A DNA stretch of 9,165 nucleotides, from NCBI GenBank assembly GCA_030017935.1, contig JASEGF010000073.1, forward strand, positions 1 through 9,165, in the 5' to 3' direction. The translations under genes and the position numbers were made by a program. Source of the DNA: Bacteroidales bacterium (lineage in GTDB: Bacteria > Bacteroidota > Bacteroidia > Bacteroidales > DTU049). Positions within the stretch are counted from its first letter, which is position 1; the number at the start of each line of letters is the position of its first letter. Below the pieces are notes generated by a model. The model was not told the DNA's origin and ran no database searches. It saw only the letters and a program-made list of their open reading frames with translations. This document shows positions 5,300-9,165 of this stretch, one piece after another.

Positions 5300-5438
5300 A
5301 CTATAATAAACATTATAGTACCAAACAAATTATCTATGAAAAAAATCTATAATTTTTTTTGAACTAAGTTAATGTTTTATTCAAAATATATGTTGTTCTA
5401 ATTTTTTTATTAAATAAACTATAATTCGCTATTATAAT
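5300..5438. repeat. Pair of related ACTATAAT dyads
   Basis: The first dyad is ACTATAAT (5300-5307), loop AAAC, ATTATAGT (5312-5319), perfectly complementary. The second is ACTATAAT (5418-5425), loop TCGCT, ATTATAAT (5431-5438), with one mismatch in eight. Their centres are about 118 bp apart, upstream of the efflux operon. Two near-identical dyads suggest binding sites for one dimeric protein. The AT-rich background makes chance possible. Confidence 0.35.
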
Positions 5439-5472
5439 TACGTTTGATTCATTTTGCATTCATTAATTTTTT

Positions 5473-5500
5473 ATATTTTTTAATAATTATTAAAAAATAT
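5473..5500. repeat. 28-bp perfect palindrome upstream of the efflux operon
   Basis: Each half is the exact reverse complement of the other with no loop (half-site ATATTTTTTAATAA, 5473-5486). It lies 23 nt before the -7 box at 5524, that is next to or over the -33 region, which is where a regulator of an efflux operon could bind. All bases are A or T. No regulator gene is adjacent. Confidence 0.45.
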
Positions 5501-5523
5501 TTTTTCAATTTAGAATAAATATA

Positions 5524-5531
5524 TATTTTTG
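5524..5531 (+). promoter_or_regulatory. -7 box of the efflux operon
   Basis: TATTTTTG fits TAnnTTTG and ends 13 nt before the ATG at 5545, implying a very short leader. No good TTTG -33 element is present at 19-21 nt upstream, where the sequence is TTTTTC. A promoter with a weak -33 box would fit dependence on an activator. Confidence 0.4.
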
Positions 5532-5544
5532 TTCAAAAAATTTT

Positions 5545-7011
5545 ATGCGCGTAAATGTGTTTATCTTATTGATATTATTATCAATGTACTTATCAGCTCA
5601 AGAAGTATTAAGTTTAGATCAATGTAAGCAAATTGCTTTAAAAGAAAATATAAATTTACAAATTGACAGTGCAAATATTAATATGGCTATATATAATAAG
5701 AGAGCTACTTTTGCTAATTTTTTCCCTAATATAAATTTTTCAGGTACATATCTACGTTTGAACAATCAATTTCAATTGTTCGAAAATGATTTATTTTTAC
5801 CTGTAGTACCTTATCAAGCAATCGATTTTTCGACAATGCAATTGAATCCAAGCAGTTTCACAGACCCTTTAATTAGTTTATTAACTTTTGCAATAGATCC
5901 TAATACACTCAAGCCACTTACTGATGCAGAAGGTAATCCTATTTTTAGAAATTATGCCATGTTACCTGCAGATCAGGCTAAATTCGGCGTTAAAGATAAT
6001 TATATTTTCAATTTCTCTTTATTACAACCTATTTTTGCTGGTGGCAAGATTTATTACGCTAATAAAATGACTTCTAATGCTGTGATGATGGCAAAATATC
6101 AAACAGATGTAGATAAGCAATCTCTTCTGTATGAAATAGAGGATATGTATTATAAACTATGGATAACAGAAAAAAAATATAAACTTGCTTTAAATTATTT
6201 GGACTTATTGAAACAATTAGAAAATGATGTAAAAAATTATATTCAAGAGGGCATGGCTACTAATAATCAACTTTTAATGATACAAACAAAAATTAATGAA
6301 GCTGAGGTTAATGTTTTTAAAGCATTAAATGGACTGAATTTGCAAAAGCAATTACTAAATCAAAAAATGGGTAGAGAAATTAACACAGATTTCACACCTC
6401 AGGATTCATTAATACTTGATCAAGAAGTTTTACAATTATTCCTGAATAGTGAAAATGATATAAATAATAGACCAGAAATTAAATTATTAGAACAAAATGT
6501 AGAATTTAATAAAAATATGATGAGAGTAACTCAAGCTGATATGTTACCACAAATAGGTTTCACTACTAATTATTTTTTCGTAAATCCTAATCCTTATAAT
6601 GGTTTAGCAAAAGAATTTGGAGACGATTATACTTTAGGAGTTACCATTAGAGTGCCTATATTTCATGCTTTAGAAAAATATAATAAACGTCAAGCTGCTC
6701 TAGTTCAATATAAAATTGCACAAATGAAAATGGACGAAGCTAAAAATCTAATTTCTATAGATGCTAATTATTCTACTAATCAACTAAAAGAACAATTAAT
6801 GCAGTTAAATGTTACTGAAAAAAATGTTGATTTAGCTACAGAAAACCTAAGATTACAAACCGATCTATATCATGAAGGGGTTATTAAATTAGCAGATCTA
6901 ATGCAAGCTCAGACTATGTGGCTAGAGGCTAAAACATCTTATTATGAAGCCTATGCTGAGGTTCTTGCCTTTTATGCTAAATTGAGAAAAGCTTATGGAA
7001 TTTTAGAATAA
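5545..7011 (+). CDS. TolC-family outer membrane efflux protein
   Basis: This is the outer membrane channel subunit of a tripartite exporter. Residues 1-18 (MRVNVFILLILLSMYLSA) are a signal peptide with cleavage before Gln19. Two OEP repeats follow, about 22-275 and 310-485, each with long amphipathic helices. The first opens with LSLDQCKQIALKENINLQI (22-40) and contains the LLQPIFAGGKIYYANK strand and turn (159-174); the second contains GVTIRVPIFHALEKYNKRQAAL (365-386) and the closing HEGVIKLADLMQAQTMWLEAKTSYYEA (443-469). Between about 75 and 150 lies an insert rich in Pro, Asn and Asp within the first beta-barrel/loop region, as I recall from other Bacteroidota homologues. The 488-residue length is normal. 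It is first in an operon with the adaptor (16-nt gap) and pump, so it is probably dedicated to this exporter. Substrate unknown. Confidence 0.93.
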   Translation: MRVNVFILLILLSMYLSAQEVLSLDQCKQIALKENINLQIDSANINMAIYNKRATFANFFPNINFSGTYLRLNNQFQLFENDLFLPVVPYQAIDFSTMQLNPSSFTDPLISLLTFAIDPNTLKPLTDAEGNPIFRNYAMLPADQAKFGVKDNYIFNFSLLQPIFAGGKIYYANKMTSNAVMMAKYQTDVDKQSLLYEIEDMYYKLWITEKKYKLALNYLDLLKQLENDVKNYIQEGMATNNQLLMIQTKINEAEVNVFKALNGLNLQKQLLNQKMGREINTDFTPQDSLILDQEVLQLFLNSENDINNRPEIKLLEQNVEFNKNMMRVTQADMLPQIGFTTNYFFVNPNPYNGLAKEFGDDYTLGVTIRVPIFHALEKYNKRQAALVQYKIAQMKMDEAKNLISIDANYSTNQLKEQLMQLNVTEKNVDLATENLRLQTDLYHEGVIKLADLMQAQTMWLEAKTSYYEAYAEVLAFYAKLRKAYGILE

Positions 7012-7027
7012 TTAAATTTTAAAAAAT

Positions 7028-8074
7028 ATGAAAAAAACAATTGTATTTATAACAATCTTTTCGAGTCTTTTACTCACTAGTTGTAGTAATAAAGATAAAA
7101 CTAATAATACCTCTGAAAACGATACAATATCAAAAGTAGAGGTTTATATAGTAAGTAAACAAAACATTCCAAATACTTTGGTGTTTTTGGGCAATTTTAT
7201 GCCGTTTAAAGAAGCAACTCTTGGCACTACTATACCAGGTAAAATAGAAAAGATTTTTGTGGATGAAGGTTCTACTGTTAAACAAGGTCAAACTCTTGTA
7301 CAGATGTCTTCAGAAATGCTTTTACAATCACAAGCCGAATATGAAGCTCTGAAAAAAGATTATCAAAGAGTCAAAAATTTAGCTGAAAAACAATCTGTTA
7401 GCCAGCAAGACTTTGATCACATTAAAGCTCAATATGAAGCTGCTGAGGCTAGATATAATCTTTTAAAATCAAATACAGAAATTAAAGCTCCTTTTGATGG
7501 TGTAGTCGATAAATTATTGGCTCATGAAGGAGAGAATTATTTTTTTTCAGCATCCATTGACATAGGACAAACATTGTCAACAGGCATTCTACATTTAGTA
7601 AAAATAAATCCTTTGTATTTCGAATTTGAAGTCGGTGAGAAAGATTTACCTCATATAAAAAATAATTCTAAAATAAAACTCATTGCAAATTCATATAATA
7701 CTGATACATTGACAGGTGTGATAGATTTCATCAGTCCTACACTTAATTCTACTAAAGCTACAGCTACTATTAGAGCTAAAATTAATAATCCGTCAATGAA
7801 ATATAAACCTGGTATGACAGGTAAAGTTTTTATCGATATTATTAATAAAGATGTCATTTCCATTCCTTTACAAGCTATTATCAAAGAACCAGAGAATAAT
7901 CTTTATTATGTTTATATAGTTAATAATCAAAATAAAATAGAAAAAAAAGAAGTATCTATTATACAGTATTTGGGTGAAAATGTAATTTTAGAAGGATTGA
8001 ATGAGGGTGATAAGGTTGTCATCTCTAGTAAGAAAAATTTGGAAATTAGCACTACAGTACAGGTAATACAATAA
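7028..8074 (+). CDS. RND efflux periplasmic adaptor subunit (HlyD/AcrA-type lipoprotein)
   Basis: The adaptor links the inner-membrane pump to the outer membrane channel. The 348-residue precursor has a lipoprotein signal, MKKTIVFITIFSSLLLTSC, with lipobox LLTSC and lipidated Cys19; the next residue is Ser. The biotinyl-lipoyl half-motifs are TTIPGKIEKIFVDEGSTVKQGQTLVQM (67-93) and NTEIKAPFDGVVDKLLAHEGE (149-169). They flank a short helical hairpin (about 96-147, with QQDFDHIKAQYEAAEARY). The beta-barrel (about 192-270) ends in the typical KYKPGMTGKVFIDI, followed by a membrane-proximal domain with VISIPLQAII and LEGLNEGDKVVIS. Length and domain order are ordinary for the family. The hairpin is short, which fits end-to-end contact with a TolC protein. 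The gene sits 16 nt after the channel gene and 22 nt before the pump gene. Confidence 0.94.
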   Translation: MKKTIVFITIFSSLLLTSCSNKDKTNNTSENDTISKVEVYIVSKQNIPNTLVFLGNFMPFKEATLGTTIPGKIEKIFVDEGSTVKQGQTLVQMSSEMLLQSQAEYEALKKDYQRVKNLAEKQSVSQQDFDHIKAQYEAAEARYNLLKSNTEIKAPFDGVVDKLLAHEGENYFFSASIDIGQTLSTGILHLVKINPLYFEFEVGEKDLPHIKNNSKIKLIANSYNTDTLTGVIDFISPTLNSTKATATIRAKINNPSMKYKPGMTGKVFIDIINKDVISIPLQAIIKEPENNLYYVYIVNNQNKIEKKEVSIIQYLGENVILEGLNEGDKVVISSKKNLEISTTVQVIQ

Positions 8075-8096
8075 ACTATTTAAATTAGTAAAATAT

Positions 8097-9165
8097 ATGA
8101 AAATTACAGATGCATCAGTAAAAAATCCAGTAGCTATATACATGGTATATGCTGCTATAATACTTTTTGGATTGTTAGCTATATTTAGATTACCAAGAGA
8201 TTTATTTCCAGATATAGAATTACCTACTTTGACAGTAGTAACAGTATATCCAGGTGCTAATGCAGAGCAAGTAGAGAAGGAAGTTACTAATCCACTTGAA
8301 ATTGTTTTAGCTAGTACAGAAAATATTAAAAAAATTCAAAGTTTTTCAAAAGATAATGTATCTACTATTTCTTTACAATTCAATTGGGGTACAGACATTA
8401 GTGAGGCTTCGGCTAATGCTAGAGATCTCATAGAATTAGTTAAATATCAATTACCTAGAGAGGCTCAACAGCCAATGATAATGAAAATTAACTCTTCTGT
8501 GATGCCTGTTGTTATTCTTGGGTTACAAACTTCTGATGAGAGTGTAAATATAAATGAGCTAATAGATAAAGTTATTTCTCCACGTTTACAGCATATAGAT
8601 GGTGTAGGTAGCGTAATGCCAATAGCTCAACCAGAATATGAAATTGCTATTGAGGTTGATCCGTTAAAAGCAGAAAAATATGGATTATCTATGGACTATA
8701 TTTCTACTTTATTAAAAAGCTTGAATGTAAATATTCCCGCTGGTTCTTTAAAATCTGGTATTTGGGATATGAATATTACTATAAAAGGACAAGTAACTTC
8801 TTTAGAAAATTTAGAAAATTTACCATTAAGTACATATATTGGTCAGGTCATTAGGCTTAAAGATATCGCTACTGTAAAAAAACAAATTAAAGCAAAAGAT
8901 GAAATAGCTAGAACGCATCAAAGTAGAGCTACTGCTTTATTAATACAAAAACAATCTAAAGCTAATGCTTTACAAGTCTATGAGGCAGTGATGAAAGAAA
9001 TCAATAACATCCCTTTACCACAAGGTACTAATTTATACGAGGTTTTTAATACTACTGAAATCATAAATGGTTCTATTAATAATATAGTACAAACTTTGCT
9101 ATGGGGAGGCTTGTGGGTTATTTTAGTGGTATGGTTATTTTTGAGAGCTTGGCGTTCCAGTTTAA
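8097..9165 (+). CDS. RND-family efflux pump permease, N-terminal 356 residues (cut by window end)
   Basis: This is the proton-driven inner-membrane pump of the operon, truncated only by the window; complete relatives have roughly 1000-1050 residues. Visible landmarks are TM1 (about 12-30), then RLPRDLFPDIELPTLTVVTVYPGANAEQVEKEVTNPLE (31-68). That stretch is the canonical FPDIxxP and PGAxxxxVExxVTxPLE region. Porter-domain sequence follows, with QFNWGTDISEASANARD (94-110) and NVNIPAGSL (210-218), and the start of TM2 (about 333-350) ends in FLRAWRSSL. The sequence resembles the hydrophobic/amphiphilic exporter group (AcrB/SwrC-like) rather than heavy-metal pumps, but the TM4 residues that would settle this lie outside. 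The frame is open throughout. The ATG at 8097 has no Shine-Dalgarno sequence, as elsewhere here. Confidence 0.94.
   Translation, partial: MKITDASVKNPVAIYMVYAAIILFGLLAIFRLPRDLFPDIELPTLTVVTVYPGANAEQVEKEVTNPLEIVLASTENIKKIQSFSKDNVSTISLQFNWGTDISEASANARDLIELVKYQLPREAQQPMIMKINSSVMPVVILGLQTSDESVNINELIDKVISPRLQHIDGVGSVMPIAQPEYEIAIEVDPLKAEKYGLSMDYISTLLKSLNVNIPAGSLKSGIWDMNITIKGQVTSLENLENLPLSTYIGQVIRLKDIATVKKQIKAKDEIARTHQSRATALLIQKQSKANALQVYEAVMKEINNIPLPQGTNLYEVFNTTEIINGSINNIVQTLLWGGLWVILVVWLFLRAWRSSL

Larger units (their letters stand above)
4781..5544. other. 764-nt non-coding, repeat-rich region before the efflux operon
   Basis: I find no convincing gene on either strand. The first half (about 4840-5275) is less AT-rich than its surroundings and consists largely of short repeats and inverted repeats, listed separately. 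The second half (about 5280-5544) returns to extreme AT content and holds dyads and the promoter of the efflux operon. No tRNA or recognisable structured RNA was seen. Confidence 0.7.

Noticed and set aside
7651..7884. 77-residue hydrophobic reading frame on the minus strand
   Set aside because: It is antisense to the beta-barrel of the adaptor; its apparent hydrophobicity comes from reading A-rich codons in reverse.
5545..9165. Heavy-metal (CusCBA-type) efflux system
   Set aside because: The adaptor lacks metal-binding Met/His motifs, and the visible pump sequence resembles AcrB/SwrC-type exporters. The deciding TM4 region is outside the window, so this is only a lean.

Overview
The window looks like a chromosomal piece of a very AT-rich member of the Bacteroidota. 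Sampled coding stretches are mostly 17-32% GC by hand count. Four signs support the assignment: a DUF3822 gene overlapping rsmD, a secreted enzyme ending in a type IX secretion (T9SS) sorting domain, TAnnTTTG -7 promoter boxes 13-18 nt upstream of start codons, and no clear Shine-Dalgarno sequences. The genus cannot be told from this sequence.

Layout. Positions 1-157 hold the 5' end of an unrecognised minus-strand gene, divergent from the next unit across a short promoter region. Positions 314-2177 form a tightly packed operon: a single-pass membrane protein, a DUF3822 protein whose C-terminal half reads like an actin-fold (PilM-like) protein, and the 16S rRNA methyltransferase RsmD. A 9-bp inverted repeat and a 45-nt gap lead to an umuD gene (2223-2672) with complete protease signatures but no umuC beside it. 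After a 251-nt AT-rich spacer with dyads comes a 618-residue secreted CocE/S15-type serine hydrolase with a T9SS tail (2924-4780).

Positions 4781-5544 are non-coding and unusually rich in repeats. They hold a REP-like GGGC/GCCC hairpin, heptamer repeats in opposite orientations, a 20-bp imperfect inverted repeat around an ACCCCGT core, a decamer repeat, two related ACTATAAT dyads and a 28-bp perfect palindrome. A -7 box then leads into a tripartite efflux operon: a TolC-type outer membrane protein, a periplasmic adaptor lipoprotein and the first 356 residues of an RND pump, cut by the window end.

The efflux genes should build one envelope-spanning export machine. The first operon couples a housekeeping rRNA modification gene to two uncharacterised envelope-type proteins. 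No complete new defence or mobile system is evident. The least explained items are the possible PilN/PilM-like pair, the solitary umuD and the repeat-packed spacer before the efflux operon.
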